Position numbers and translations under genes: made by a program. Shown one piece after another: positions 9,277-18,726 of a stretch of DNA of 64,000 nucleotides. The DNA lies in the NCBI GenBank assembly GCA_041175505.1, contig JBEDET010000001.1, forward strand, positions 62,001-126,000. The letters are read 5' to 3'. Numbering within the stretch: position 1 is the stretch's first letter; each line of letters begins with the position of its first letter. The notes under the pieces are model-generated. The model was not told the origin of the DNA. It saw only the letters and a program-made list of their open reading frames with translations, and did not search any database. Source of the DNA: Sphingorhabdus_B sp041175505. Its GTDB lineage: Bacteria > Pseudomonadota > Alphaproteobacteria > Sphingomonadales > Sphingomonadaceae.

Positions 9277-10383
9277 ATGGACGCAAAAGAACAAAAGCCC
9301 GAATCTTACACCTACGCCAAGGCGGGTGTTTCCATTGAAACCGGTAACGCGCTCGTGCGCGCGATTGCGCCGCTGGCAAAATCGACCCGGCGCGCTGGCG
9401 CGGATGCCGATCTTGGCGGCTTTGGCGGGTTTTTCGACCTCAAGGCAGCAGGCTTTAATGATCCACTTTTGGTCGCCGCAAATGACGGTGTCGGAACGAA
9501 GCTGAAACTGGCCATCGAATCCGGTCGCCATGAAGGCGTCGGCATTGATCTTGTCGCGATGTGCGCAAATGACTTGATCGTGCAAGGCGCAGAGCCGCTT
9601 TTCTTCCTTGATTATTATGCCACCGGCAAACTCGACAACGCAGTGGCCACCTCTGTTGTCGCGAGCATTGCCGAGGGCTGCAAGCAAGCCGGATGCGCGC
9701 TGATTGGCGGCGAGACGGCGGAAATGCCGGGCATGTATTCCGAAGGCGACTATGACCTTGCCGGTTTCTGCGTCGGCGCGGTGGAGCGCGACCAGGTGCT
9801 GACGGCAGATAAGGTCGCGGCAGGCGACGTCATTCTGGGCCTTGCATCATCCGGCGTGCATTCCAACGGTTTCTCACTCGTTCGGCGGCTTGCCGCAGAC
9901 AAGGGCTGGAAACTCGACCGTCCGGCCATTTTCGACCAGAATGTCATTCTTATCGACGCACTGATGGCGCCGACCCGCATATACGTAAAATCGCTGCTGC
10001 CGATGGTCCGCACCGGTAAGATCCACGCGATGGCGCATATCACCGGCGGTGGCTTGCTTGAGAATATCCCGCGTATCCTGCCGGACGGTTTGCACGCACA
10101 TGTCGATGCAGACGCATGGCAACAACCTCGCTTGATGGCGTTCTTGCAAGCGCAAGGTCATATCGAGCCGGAGGAAATGGCCCGCACATTCAACTGCGGC
10201 ATCGGCATGGCGGTGGTTGTCGATGAAACCGAAGTCGCGGGCGTAACCGCCGCGCTTGAGGCAGCTGGAGAAACAGTATTCCGCATCGGACATATTGCAG
10301 CCGGTGAAAAAGGCTGCACGGTTACCGGCAGCATCGAAACGTGGAGCGCCAAAGCCGATTGGACTGCGACCCATCATGGCTAA
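9277..10383 (+). CDS. purM: Phosphoribosylformylglycinamidine cyclo-ligase (AIR synthetase)
   Basis: A 368-residue enzyme of de novo purine synthesis that closes the imidazole ring (FGAM to AIR, using ATP). The family signatures NDGVGTKLKLA near residue 70 and GGETAEMPGMY near residue 150 are intact, and the length is close to that of other alphaproteobacterial PurM proteins. The last 8 bases overlap purN, so the two purine genes form one operon. The divergent DUF2066-hda transcript starts only about 60 bases away. Confidence 0.96.
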   Translation: MDAKEQKPESYTYAKAGVSIETGNALVRAIAPLAKSTRRAGADADLGGFGGFFDLKAAGFNDPLLVAANDGVGTKLKLAIESGRHEGVGIDLVAMCANDLIVQGAEPLFFLDYYATGKLDNAVATSVVASIAEGCKQAGCALIGGETAEMPGMYSEGDYDLAGFCVGAVERDQVLTADKVAAGDVILGLASSGVHSNGFSLVRRLAADKGWKLDRPAIFDQNVILIDALMAPTRIYVKSLLPMVRTGKIHAMAHITGGGLLENIPRILPDGLHAHVDADAWQQPRLMAFLQAQGHIEPEEMARTFNCGIGMAVVVDETEVAGVTAALEAAGETVFRIGHIAAGEKGCTVTGSIETWSAKADWTATHHG

Positions 10384-11326
10384 GGCGCGTGTTGCGGTCC
10401 TTATTTCCGGCGGCGGCACCAATATGGCTGCGTTGTTATATGCCGCAAAACGCCCAGATAGCCCATATGAAGTTGTTCTGGTCGCCAGCAACAATCCCGA
10501 CGCAGAAGGGTTGAAGCTTGCACAAGCCGAAGGCGTCGCCACGTTCGCACAATCGCACGTTGGTCTTAAGCGGGCTGATCATGACGAAATAATGCATAAT
10601 CACATTACCAAAGCGGGGGCGGCTTATGTCGTGCTTGCGGGGTATATGCGGATATTGAGCGAAAACTTCGTCGAAAAATGGGACGGCAGGATGCTGAATA
10701 TCCACCCATCCCTATTGCCCAAATATACAGGGCTACACACCCACCAGCGCGCGATTGACGCAGGCGACAGTATCGCTGGTTGCAGCGTACACCTTGTCAC
10801 GGCCGACCTTGATGAAGGCCCTCTTCTTGGCCAGATGGAGGTCGCCGTTTTGCCCGGTGACACCGCCGATTCATTGGCGGAGCGCGTCAAGATTGCCGAG
10901 CATCAATTATATCCGCGGACGCTGGCCGACTATGTTTCGCGGGCAACCAACCCCGATTATCTGACATCAAAAGTGCGCAAAATCGCGCTGGCCCAGCCAG
11001 AGGCCGATGAAGTGGTATCGCATGGAATGCCGTGCTTTGGCATCGTCGGCGGCAAGAAATTCGCTTATGTTTCCATCGACCATCATGGCGACGGGAAAAT
11101 CGCGCTCTTGGTCAAAATTAGCGGCATCGAAGAACAGGCGATGCTGATCGATAGCGATGATGCAAGATATTACCGCCCCGCTTATTTCGGCGATGGCTGG
11201 GTCGGCATCCGGCTCGACCTGGGCGATACCGATTGGGACCATATCGGCGAATGGATCGACAAAAGCTGGCGCGCCGTTGCGCCAAAAAAGCTTACGAAAT
11301 TTCTGGATATACTCGGCTCGGCCTAA
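10376..11326 (+). CDS. purN: Phosphoribosylglycinamide formyltransferase fused to an MmcQ/YjbR-like domain
   Basis: Residues 1 to about 185 are a complete PurN (GART) domain: SGGGTNM at 11-17 and the catalytic Asn108, His110 (NIHPSLLPKYTG) and Asp146 (DLDEGP). It transfers a formyl group from 10-formyl-THF to GAR in purine synthesis. PurN is usually about 190-220 residues, but this protein has 316. Residues from about 195 to 310 (SKVRKIALAQPEADEVVSHG, then GKKFAYV and WVGIRLDL) resemble a full MmcQ/YjbR (CyaY-like fold) domain. I see no stop or in-frame start that would split it. The ATG at 10376 overlaps purM by 8 bases; extending further upstream would lie entirely inside purM. Confidence 0.9.
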   Translation: MAKARVAVLISGGGTNMAALLYAAKRPDSPYEVVLVASNNPDAEGLKLAQAEGVATFAQSHVGLKRADHDEIMHNHITKAGAAYVVLAGYMRILSENFVEKWDGRMLNIHPSLLPKYTGLHTHQRAIDAGDSIAGCSVHLVTADLDEGPLLGQMEVAVLPGDTADSLAERVKIAEHQLYPRTLADYVSRATNPDYLTSKVRKIALAQPEADEVVSHGMPCFGIVGGKKFAYVSIDHHGDGKIALLVKISGIEEQAMLIDSDDARYYRPAYFGDGWVGIRLDLGDTDWDHIGEWIDKSWRAVAPKKLTKFLDILGSA

Positions 11327-11354
11327 TCGGTTGCTGGCCTCTTAGGCTTTTTCG

Positions 11355-11370
11355 AAGTCGATCTCGACTT
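11355..11370 (+). terminator. Possible intrinsic terminator of purN
   Basis: A short hairpin with 7-base arms (AAGTCGA/TCGACTT) separated by two bases is followed by TT and then a mixed tract. It lies 28 bases after the purN stop and before the convergent ndk gene. The stem is short, so the call is tentative. Confidence 0.4.
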
Positions 11371-11404
11371 TTCAGAAAAATTGCAACTGCGCCAAGTTAG
11401 GAAC

Positions 11405-11441
11405 ATTGATACCAAGCGCGAGCTTCGCGCTTGGTATCAAT
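11405..11441. repeat. Perfect 17-bp inverted repeat between convergent purN and ndk
   Basis: Two perfect 17-base arms (ATTGATACCAAGCGCGA and its complement) flank a three-base loop GCT. It lies in the 135-base gap between the ends of purN and ndk. A stem this strong could act as a bidirectional transcription terminator or RNA end protector even without a T-tract. It could also be one copy of a dispersed palindromic repeat family. I saw no second copy in this window. Confidence 0.75.
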
Positions 11442-11461
11442 TAATCTTTGATTGATCGGGT

Positions 11462-11884
11462 TTAGCCGACGATTTCTTCTGGCTTGAAGAAATACGCAAT
11501 TTCAATCGCTGCGTTTTCGTCGCTGTCCGAACCGTGGACGCTGTTCGCTTCGATGCTTTCCGCCAGTTCCTTACGGATCGTGCCGGGTTCAGCATTGGCA
11601 GGGTTGGTCGCGCCCATGATGTCGCGGTTACGCTGCATGGCGTTTTCGCCTTCAAGAACCTGAACGACGACTGGGCCGCTGATCATGAAATCGACGAGTT
11701 CGCCAAAGAATGGGCGTTCTTTGTGAACGGCGTAGAAGCCTTCGGCCTGTTCGCGGGTCATGTGGATACGCTTTGAAGCAACGACGCGCAGGCCGGCTTC
11801 TTCAAGCATCTTGGTGACTGCGCCAGTCAGGTTGCGACGCGTTGCGTCAGGCTTGATGATCGAAAAAGTGCGGGTAACCGACAT
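11462..11884 (-). CDS. ndk: Nucleoside diphosphate kinase
   Basis: A 140-residue NDK that equilibrates nucleoside di- and triphosphates through a phosphohistidine. The active-site His117 lies in NSVHGSDSDENA, the family signature, and FSIIKPDATRRN is the expected N-terminal motif. The length is exactly that of bacterial NDKs. The start is set at ATG 11884 (MSVTRTFS), preceded by GGAG; four extra upstream residues are possible. Confidence 0.97.
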   Translation of the reverse strand: MSVTRTFSIIKPDATRRNLTGAVTKMLEEAGLRVVASKRIHMTREQAEGFYAVHKERPFFGELVDFMISGPVVVQVLEGENAMQRNRDIMGATNPANAEPGTIRKELAESIEANSVHGSDSDENAAIEIAYFFKPEEIVG

Positions 11885-11951
11885 GAAAAGCTCCATATTT
11901 GTAGGGGGAATTTGGCGCGCATCTAACGTCGCTGCACGTTGAGTGCAAGCT

Positions 11952-12383
11952 TTATGGGCCTTGAACCCATTTGCCGCCGTCCTGTTTCCAATAGCGGCGC
12001 TCTACCCCATCGCCCAATGTCCGCCATGCCGACCGCGCATTGTCGGTCTGCTCCGGTGGAAAAAGATAAAAGATCCGCTCAAAATCTTGGGTAACCGCAC
12101 GCCAATTACCGTCAGCCAGCGCAACAAATTTGGCGTCATTTGGTGCATCGGTATCCTGCGACAACAATATCGGCTGAAGTGCATCATCGCCCTCCCCCGA
12201 TTTTGCGTGCGCTAAAAAGCTGTCCGCCCGTGCGGTCCACAACGCGCCAGAGATCGCATCCAGTTGGCCCGCATCATCACTGATAATCAGCAACCGCCCT
12301 TTATTGTCCAAGATTCGCTGGGCAATGGCAGGCAGAACTTTTTCAGCAGGATCGCGTGTGAGTTGATAAAAATCGACCTGCAT
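11952..12383 (-). CDS. holC: DNA polymerase III chi subunit
   Basis: A 143-residue HolC. Chi binds SSB and, with psi, links the clamp loader to single-stranded DNA at the fork. The start MQVDFYQLTRDPAE and the C-terminal RRYWKQDGGKW are typical of alphaproteobacterial chi proteins. The gene starts 12 bases after pepA, and pepA-holC is a widely conserved pair. Confidence 0.9.
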   Translation of the reverse strand: MQVDFYQLTRDPAEKVLPAIAQRILDNKGRLLIISDDAGQLDAISGALWTARADSFLAHAKSGEGDDALQPILLSQDTDAPNDAKFVALADGNWRAVTQDFERIFYLFPPEQTDNARSAWRTLGDGVERRYWKQDGGKWVQGP

Positions 12384-12395
12384 GTCGCGGCAACA

Positions 12396-13853
12396 TCAAC
12401 CTTCGAAATTATCTGCGACAAACCGGTCAAGCAAACGCACGCCAAAGCCGGTTGCGCCCTTGTCCCACACGGGCCCCGCTTTATCTGCCCATACGGTCCC
12501 GGCTATGTCCAAATGTGCCCATTTTACGCCGTCCTTGATGAAACGGCCCAGGAATTGTGCAGCGGTGATGGAACCAGCGCCCTTGCCGCCGATATTCTTC
12601 ATGTCGGCAATCGGGCTGTCGATCATTTTGTCATAGGCCTTCGAAAGCGGGAAACGCCACAGCGGGTCGCCAGAGGCGTTACCAGCGGCGGTCAACTTGT
12701 CGGCGAGTTCATCGCTGTTCGAAAACAGGCCTGCATATTCACTGCCCAGCGATACGATAATCGCGCCGGTCAATGTTGCGAGATCGACAATATATTCGGG
12801 GTTATATCTTTCCTGAACCCAATGCAGCGCATCACACAGCACCAGACGCCCTTCGGCGTCGGTATTCAGCACCTCAATGGTTTGGCCGGACATGGATGTC
12901 ACAATGTCACCGGGGCGCTGCGCGTTACCGTCAGGCATGTTCTCCACAAGGCCACAGACGCCGACAACATACGCCTTCGCCTTACGTCCCGCGAGCGCTT
13001 TCATCGCGCCTGCAACAGCGCCTGCGCCGCCCATATCCCACTTCATATCTTCCATGCCCGCGGCTGGCTTGATGGAAATGCCGCCGGTATCGAACGTTAC
13101 GCCCTTGCCGACCAAAGCAACGGGACGTTCTTGCGAACCGCCAGTACCGTCCCACTTCATCACGAGCAAACGGGCCGGACGACGTGAGCCTTGTGCGACG
13201 CCAAGCAGCGCGCCCATTCCAAGCGCAGCCATGTCCTTGTCATCAAGCACGCTGATTTCGACGCCAAGCTCCGCAAGATGCTTGCAGCGTTCAACAAAGC
13301 TTTCCGGATAAATGATGTTCGCGGGTTCGGTGACCAGTTCCTTGGTCAAAGCAACGCCTTCAGCGATTGCATGATAGCTCGGCCACAGCGTGCTTGCGTC
13401 TGCAGGCGCGCTTGCGACCGTCAATGTTTCCACCGTCGGCTTTGACGTTTCAGCCAATTTTGTGCGGTACTTGTCCATGCGCCAATTGCGCAATGTTGCA
13501 CCATAAGCCGTCTCTGCGGCCGCTTTCGCGCTGAGGTTCGCACCATGAATGGCAATATGTTTGGCGCCCGATGTCTGAACCTTGGCAACAATGTCGCCGC
13601 CGGCCTTTTGATAATCGCCGGCTTCACCATCCGCGACACCGACCAAAATGATCCGAACAAGCTTCCCGCCCTCTTCGTTGATGAGCAGAAAGCTTTGCCC
13701 TGCCGCACCTTCGAAACGCGCCAACTTTGCGGTCGCGTGCACGATGTCGCTATTTTCCAAAGGAAATGTGAAGTCGGCGAAGGTAGTTTTTGTTACGATG
13801 AACGCGAGGACGTCGGCATCTTGGGGGCGTGCATCGGAAAAATTGATCTTCAT
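12396..13853 (-). CDS. pepA: Leucyl aminopeptidase (M17)
   Basis: A 485-residue cytosolic metallopeptidase that removes N-terminal residues from peptides. The active-site signature NTDAEGRL is at 330-337, and GKGVTFDTGGISIKP near 249-263 provides metal ligands and the catalytic lysine. The N-terminal 150 residues form the macro-like domain of the family. It is the first gene of a pepA-holC operon and is divergent from lptD across about 175 bases. Confidence 0.96.
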   Translation of the reverse strand: MKINFSDARPQDADVLAFIVTKTTFADFTFPLENSDIVHATAKLARFEGAAGQSFLLINEEGGKLVRIILVGVADGEAGDYQKAGGDIVAKVQTSGAKHIAIHGANLSAKAAAETAYGATLRNWRMDKYRTKLAETSKPTVETLTVASAPADASTLWPSYHAIAEGVALTKELVTEPANIIYPESFVERCKHLAELGVEISVLDDKDMAALGMGALLGVAQGSRRPARLLVMKWDGTGGSQERPVALVGKGVTFDTGGISIKPAAGMEDMKWDMGGAGAVAGAMKALAGRKAKAYVVGVCGLVENMPDGNAQRPGDIVTSMSGQTIEVLNTDAEGRLVLCDALHWVQERYNPEYIVDLATLTGAIIVSLGSEYAGLFSNSDELADKLTAAGNASGDPLWRFPLSKAYDKMIDSPIADMKNIGGKGAGSITAAQFLGRFIKDGVKWAHLDIAGTVWADKAGPVWDKGATGFGVRLLDRFVADNFEG

Positions 13854-14029
13854 GGAAATGATATGCCTTTTTGCGGATAACGGGTTTTAAGGGTCTATAG
13901 GCCTAATTCACCCTTGGATTAAAGCAAAAGATAGGGGATAAATTCCCACGGTTAATCGCAAATACAGCGTTAAATAGGATGATGGGTGGACCCAATGCGA
14001 TAGCGGCGATAAAGGACTGCACGGTTTTT

Positions 14030-16261
14030 ATGAACATCCCCGCCACCCGCACCTTTTTATCGCGCTTTTTGCTTGTTCCGATTTTCATCGGTTGCGGGTC
14101 TGTGTCCTCGTTCGCATTTGCCGAAACGGGGCCCTCAGCGGCAGCCGCACAAGAGGCCAGCGGCCAAATCGAATTCGATGCTGCTGTTGTTGAATATGAC
14201 TCCAACACCGAAACCGTCACCGCAAAAGGCAATGTGATTGTCAGCCGCGAAGGCTATACGGTGCGCGCGGACAATATCATCTGGGACCGCAAAAGCGGTC
14301 GTGTTTTCGCTGAAGGCGCGATCCGCGCAATCGGCCCAGAAGGCGACGTCGCCTATGGTGACAAGATTGAACTCACCGATGCACTGAAAGACGGCGTCAT
14401 CGACAATCTTCTTGTCGTTTTGGCGGACGAAAGCCGGCTGGCCGCCAAACGCGGTGGGCGGAAAGATGGCATTTATACGCTAGATTATGCGGCATATACG
14501 GCGTGCAAAGTTATCGGCACGGACGGCTGTCCAAAAAGACCGAGCTGGGAAGTCAAAGCGGTTAAGGTCGTTTACGACCCCAGCAAAAAACGCGTCGTTT
14601 ACAAAGGCGCCCGGATCGAACTGTTTGGTCTGCCGGTCATTCCACTGCCATTTCTGTCGCACCCGGTAGACGCCAAAGCTGGCAGCGGCTTTCTGGTACC
14701 CAGCATCGGTTTTTCTCGGAATAACGGCGCTGAGCTTGAGCAATCCTATTATTGGCGCATATCCGAAAATCGGGATGCGACCGCAGCGATAACCGCTTTT
14801 ACCGGCGCAGCCCCCTTGGGCAGGCTCAATTTCCGGACGCTGGAAAAAAATGGTGCGATCGATCTGGCTGCATACGGAACCTATAGTAACCGTATTACCA
14901 CCAGCGGCACCTCGACACCTGTCGGCGCAGATGTGTTCCGCGGGTATCTCGAAGGCGCAGGCAAGTTCCAGTTCGACCCCAACTGGTCTGTTTCAGCATC
15001 GGGCCGTTATGCTTCGGATCGCACGTTTTTGCGGCGTTATGACATTAGCCGAGATGACAGACTCCGTTCAACTTTTGCGGCCGAACGCATTGACGCCAAG
15101 AGTTATTTCTCGCTTGCAGGCTGGGCTGTTCAGACCCTACGCACGGGTGATCGCCAAGGTCTAGCGCCAATCGCCCTGCCCGAAATTGATTACCGACTGC
15201 GCATGGATGCACCTATTGTCGGCGGTACAATCCAGCTTCAAGCCAACAGCCTCGCCATCGGCCGGACCGAGGGCCAGGACACGCAGCGCGCATTTTCGTC
15301 CGCCAAATGGGATCTGCGCAAAATAACCGCGCTTGGGCAGGAACTAACGCTCACCGCGCTCGCGCGCGGGGATGTGTACCATAGCGACGAAAATGCCAGC
15401 ACGCTGACCGCGATATACCGCGGAGATTCAGGGTGGCAGCACCGCGCCATTTTCGCCACTGCGGCTGATATTAAATGGCCTTTTGTCGGACAAGCCTTTG
15501 GCGGCACGCAAATTCTTACGCCCCGCGTCCAAATGGTCGCAGCGCCGTCGATTTCCAATTTGAACATTCCAAATGAAGATGCGCGCGCCGTGGATTTGGA
15601 AGACAGCAACCTGTTCGCGCTGAACCGATTCCCCGGCTACGACCGTTTTGAAGACGACCTGCGCATTACATACGGGTTCGACTGGGCATTACGCAAATCA
15701 GACTTTACCGCTAACATCAACCTGGGTCAAAGTTACCGCCTGTCTGACCGGGGGTCGATTTTCCCTGATGGAACCGGCCTATCTGACAAAGCATCGGACA
15801 TTGTCGGCAGGTCCGAATTTCGGTTCAAAGACTTGGTGAAACTCACACACCGCTTCCGTCTCGATAAAGACAATTTGTCGATACGCCGTAATGAGGTCGA
15901 TGCCACAATAGGATCACGCGGCACATATGTTCAGGCGGGTTATCTGAAGCTCAATCGCAATATTGGCCCGACGCTCGAAGACCTCACTGACCGCGAAGAA
16001 ATTCGTTTGGCAGGACGCGTGCGTGTTGCACGATTCTGGTCGGTATTTGGATCCACAATTGTTGATTTGACCGACACTGCAGAGGATCCGACGAGCATTT
16101 CCGATGGCTTCGACCCCATCCGGCACCGGCTTGGCATTTCCTATGATGACGACTGCTTGTCGTTAAGCCTGGCGTGGCGACGCGACTATCAGCCTGTCGG
16201 AGATTCGCAGCGTGGAAACAGCTTTCTGTTCCGTCTGGCATTTCGCAATCTCGGTGTGTAA
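14030..16261 (+). CDS. lptD: LPS-assembly protein LptD
   Basis: A 743-residue outer-membrane protein that inserts lipopolysaccharide into the outer leaflet with LptE. A signal peptide (residues 1-31, ending FAFAE) is followed by the periplasmic OstA/LptA-like beta-jellyroll (IEFDAAVVEYDSNTETVTAKGN onward, near 45-130) and the C-terminal LptD beta-barrel. The start is placed at 14030; an ATG at 13979 would add 17 residues before the signal peptide. It heads the lptD-surA-pdxA-rsmA operon; the linkage with SurA, the chaperone for barrel proteins such as LptD, is functionally sensible. Confidence 0.94.
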   Translation: MNIPATRTFLSRFLLVPIFIGCGSVSSFAFAETGPSAAAAQEASGQIEFDAAVVEYDSNTETVTAKGNVIVSREGYTVRADNIIWDRKSGRVFAEGAIRAIGPEGDVAYGDKIELTDALKDGVIDNLLVVLADESRLAAKRGGRKDGIYTLDYAAYTACKVIGTDGCPKRPSWEVKAVKVVYDPSKKRVVYKGARIELFGLPVIPLPFLSHPVDAKAGSGFLVPSIGFSRNNGAELEQSYYWRISENRDATAAITAFTGAAPLGRLNFRTLEKNGAIDLAAYGTYSNRITTSGTSTPVGADVFRGYLEGAGKFQFDPNWSVSASGRYASDRTFLRRYDISRDDRLRSTFAAERIDAKSYFSLAGWAVQTLRTGDRQGLAPIALPEIDYRLRMDAPIVGGTIQLQANSLAIGRTEGQDTQRAFSSAKWDLRKITALGQELTLTALARGDVYHSDENASTLTAIYRGDSGWQHRAIFATAADIKWPFVGQAFGGTQILTPRVQMVAAPSISNLNIPNEDARAVDLEDSNLFALNRFPGYDRFEDDLRITYGFDWALRKSDFTANINLGQSYRLSDRGSIFPDGTGLSDKASDIVGRSEFRFKDLVKLTHRFRLDKDNLSIRRNEVDATIGSRGTYVQAGYLKLNRNIGPTLEDLTDREEIRLAGRVRVARFWSVFGSTIVDLTDTAEDPTSISDGFDPIRHRLGISYDDDCLSLSLAWRRDYQPVGDSQRGNSFLFRLAFRNLGV

Positions 16262-16366
16262 AGCATCCGGAATAAATTCGCGGAGAAGGATGATACTGCT
16301 CATCTGCTGTTCAGCAGTGCCTGGTTACCCGTCCCCTCGAACTGTCTGTGTACTGGATGTAAATCA

Positions 16367-17707
16367 ATGAAGTTATTCAAGCGCCTGTCCCTCGTCGCCA
16401 TGCTCGTTTCCGCAACGGCGCTGACACCGCTGATCGCGCAAACTGTCGGTGATGATGCATCTCCAGAAGCGACATTGGCTATTCCAGATGGACAGCAACT
16501 ATTTGGCAAGAACGACCCAAATGTGCGCCGTGCAACGGCGCAGGTGAATGGTGAAATTATTACAGGCACCGACATTGATCACCGCCTCGCGCTGATCATT
16601 GCTGCAAATGATAATAAGCTGCCCCCCGAAGAATTGGCGCGTTTCCGTGCACAGATTTTGACGAACCTGATTGATGAAACGCTTCAAATTCAAGAAGCCG
16701 CAGCCAATGAGATTGAAGTCACCGACGCTGAAGTGAATCAGTATTTCAATCGCGTGGCGCAACAGAATTTCAATCGGCCCGCGAATGAGGTGGAAAAATA
16801 TCTGATCTCTATCGGTTCATCGGTAGCCACGTTGAAGCGCCAGATTAAGGGCGAGCTTTCCTGGAGCCGCTTATTGTCGCGCAATGTGCGGCCATCAGCC
16901 AATGTCAGCGACGATGAAGTGAATGCCATTATCGAGCGGATCAAGGCAACCAAGGGAACCACGGAATATCGTTTGGGCGAGATATATCTGTCCGCAACGC
17001 CGGAAACGATGCCAGCAGTCACCGAGAACGCGAAGAAAATCATCGACCAGCTGCGTCAGGGCGGTAACTTTGTCGCATATGCGCGCCAGTTTTCGGAAGC
17101 CTCAACCGCGTCTGTCGGCGGTGACCTTGGATGGCTTTCCTTGGCGCAGCTGCCCCAGTCGCTCGCAAATGCCGCCGCCAACATGAACGCGAACGAGATT
17201 CAGGCCGTTGCCTCGCCCGGCGGGATTTCGATATTGCTGTTGATCGACCAGCGTCAGGTCGCAACATCCGATCCACGCGATTCCGTGCTCAGCTTGAAAC
17301 AGATTGCGATCACCTTTCCAAAAGGCACCGCGGAAGCTCAAGTTGCGCCGCTGGTAAAACAATTTAGCGAAGAAACGCAGCAAATCACGGGCTGTGGCGC
17401 CGCTGACGAAATGGCGCGCAAACTGGGCGCCGATGTCGTCAACCGCGACGGCATTAAAATCCGTGAGCTTCCTGCACCGTTGCAACAGGTCATGCTTGAT
17501 CTGCAAATTGGACAATCGACACCGCCTTATGGCTCGCTGCAAGACGGCGTTCGCGTTTTCGTCTTATGTGGTCGTGATGCCCCGCAGGAAACGTCATCTG
17601 AAAGCTTCGACGAAATCATGTCACGGCTGGAAGAAGAGCGCGTAAACAAGCGCGCCCGGATTTACCTACGCGATTTGCGCCGCGACGCCGTTATCGAATA
17701 TAACTGA
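16367..17707 (+). CDS. surA: Periplasmic chaperone/peptidyl-prolyl isomerase SurA
   Basis: A 446-residue exported protein with a signal peptide ending near residue 24 (ALTPLIAQT). The SurA N-terminal chaperone region (AQVNGEIITGTDIDHRL) is followed by a parvulin PPIase domain near 200-290 (LGEIYLSA, GGNFVAYARQFSE, GGDLGWL) and a more divergent second region. SurA escorts outer-membrane beta-barrel proteins across the periplasm. The stop shares one base with the pdxA start (TGATG). Confidence 0.93.
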   Translation: MKLFKRLSLVAMLVSATALTPLIAQTVGDDASPEATLAIPDGQQLFGKNDPNVRRATAQVNGEIITGTDIDHRLALIIAANDNKLPPEELARFRAQILTNLIDETLQIQEAAANEIEVTDAEVNQYFNRVAQQNFNRPANEVEKYLISIGSSVATLKRQIKGELSWSRLLSRNVRPSANVSDDEVNAIIERIKATKGTTEYRLGEIYLSATPETMPAVTENAKKIIDQLRQGGNFVAYARQFSEASTASVGGDLGWLSLAQLPQSLANAAANMNANEIQAVASPGGISILLLIDQRQVATSDPRDSVLSLKQIAITFPKGTAEAQVAPLVKQFSEETQQITGCGAADEMARKLGADVVNRDGIKIRELPAPLQQVMLDLQIGQSTPPYGSLQDGVRVFVLCGRDAPQETSSESFDEIMSRLEEERVNKRARIYLRDLRRDAVIEYN

Positions 17708-18726
17708 TGTCGGTTGGCCGACTGGAACTGCCACTGGCCGTTTCGGTCGGTGACCCGGCGGGCATAGGGCCGGAGATAATCGGCAAAGCATGGGAGGCCC
17801 GCCACGCTTCTGGATTGGCGCCTTTCTTCGCAATTGGTGATATCGCCAGCTTCGCGCCGCATTGGAATGGTCCGGTCGTCCGCATCGAAGATCCGGCCGA
17901 AACCTTTGCGCATTTTGATACGGCTCTTCCGGTCATCCAAGTGCATAACTGCATTTCGATTGTTCCGGGTGTTCCGGATCTTGATGGCGCGCATTGCGCA
18001 TATCAGGCGCTTGAAATGGCGATTGGCTTTGCCCGTGCAGGCAGTGCCGCCGCGTTGGTCACGGGCCCTGTATCCAAGGCGCAATTATACGCGGTGGGCT
18101 TCACGCATCCCGGGCAAACAGAGTTTATTGCAGAGCGTTGCGGCGTTTCCAAAAACAATGCCGTGATGATGCTCGCGGGCCCTGACCTGCGCGTTGTCCC
18201 AATGACGACGCATATCCCGCTCGCGTCCGTCGCGGAGCAGCTTGACGGTCGGCTCATCCGCCAACGCCTGCGTGCGACGGCCAAGGGCCTGCAACGTAAT
18301 TTTGGCATAGCAAATCCACGTCTGGCCGTTGCTGGTTTTAATCCACATGCTGGCGAATCGGGCAATATGGGCCGCGAAGAATTGGACATATTTGAACCTG
18401 CGATTGAACAGATTCGCGGTGAAGGCATCGACGTTGTTGGCCCCTTGCCTGCCGACACGATGTTTCATGCCGAAGCGCGGTCGCATTATGACGCGGCCTT
18501 GTGCGCTTATCACGATCAGGCCCTCATTCCTCTGAAAACGCTGTATTTTCATGATGCGGTAAATATTACGCTTGGGCTGCCGGTGGTTCGCACATCGCCT
18601 GACCATGGCACTGCGTTCGGGATTGCTGGCAAGAACATGGCACTTCCGCTTTCGATGATTGCTGCCATTAAGATGGCCGAATCTGCGGCGCTTCATCGCC
18701 TAGCTGCTGCCGATCTTGGTGGATGA
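17707..18726 (+). CDS. pdxA: 4-hydroxythreonine-4-phosphate dehydrogenase
   Basis: A 339-residue PdxA, which oxidises 4-hydroxy-L-threonine phosphate in the DXP-dependent vitamin B6 pathway. SVGDPAGIGPEI near the N terminus, VTGPVSKA, HPGQTEFIAE (a metal-ligand histidine) and the C-terminal VRTSPDHGTAFGIAGKN are the family signatures. It overlaps surA by one base and rsmA by four bases (ATGA), so translation is probably coupled throughout the operon. Confidence 0.95.
   Translation: MSVGRLELPLAVSVGDPAGIGPEIIGKAWEARHASGLAPFFAIGDIASFAPHWNGPVVRIEDPAETFAHFDTALPVIQVHNCISIVPGVPDLDGAHCAYQALEMAIGFARAGSAAALVTGPVSKAQLYAVGFTHPGQTEFIAERCGVSKNNAVMMLAGPDLRVVPMTTHIPLASVAEQLDGRLIRQRLRATAKGLQRNFGIANPRLAVAGFNPHAGESGNMGREELDIFEPAIEQIRGEGIDVVGPLPADTMFHAEARSHYDAALCAYHDQALIPLKTLYFHDAVNITLGLPVVRTSPDHGTAFGIAGKNMALPLSMIAAIKMAESAALHRLAAADLGG

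Noticed and set aside
12264..13187. A 307-codon frame opposite pepA
   Set aside because: Antisense shadow of pepA and the pepA-holC junction; no recognisable protein.
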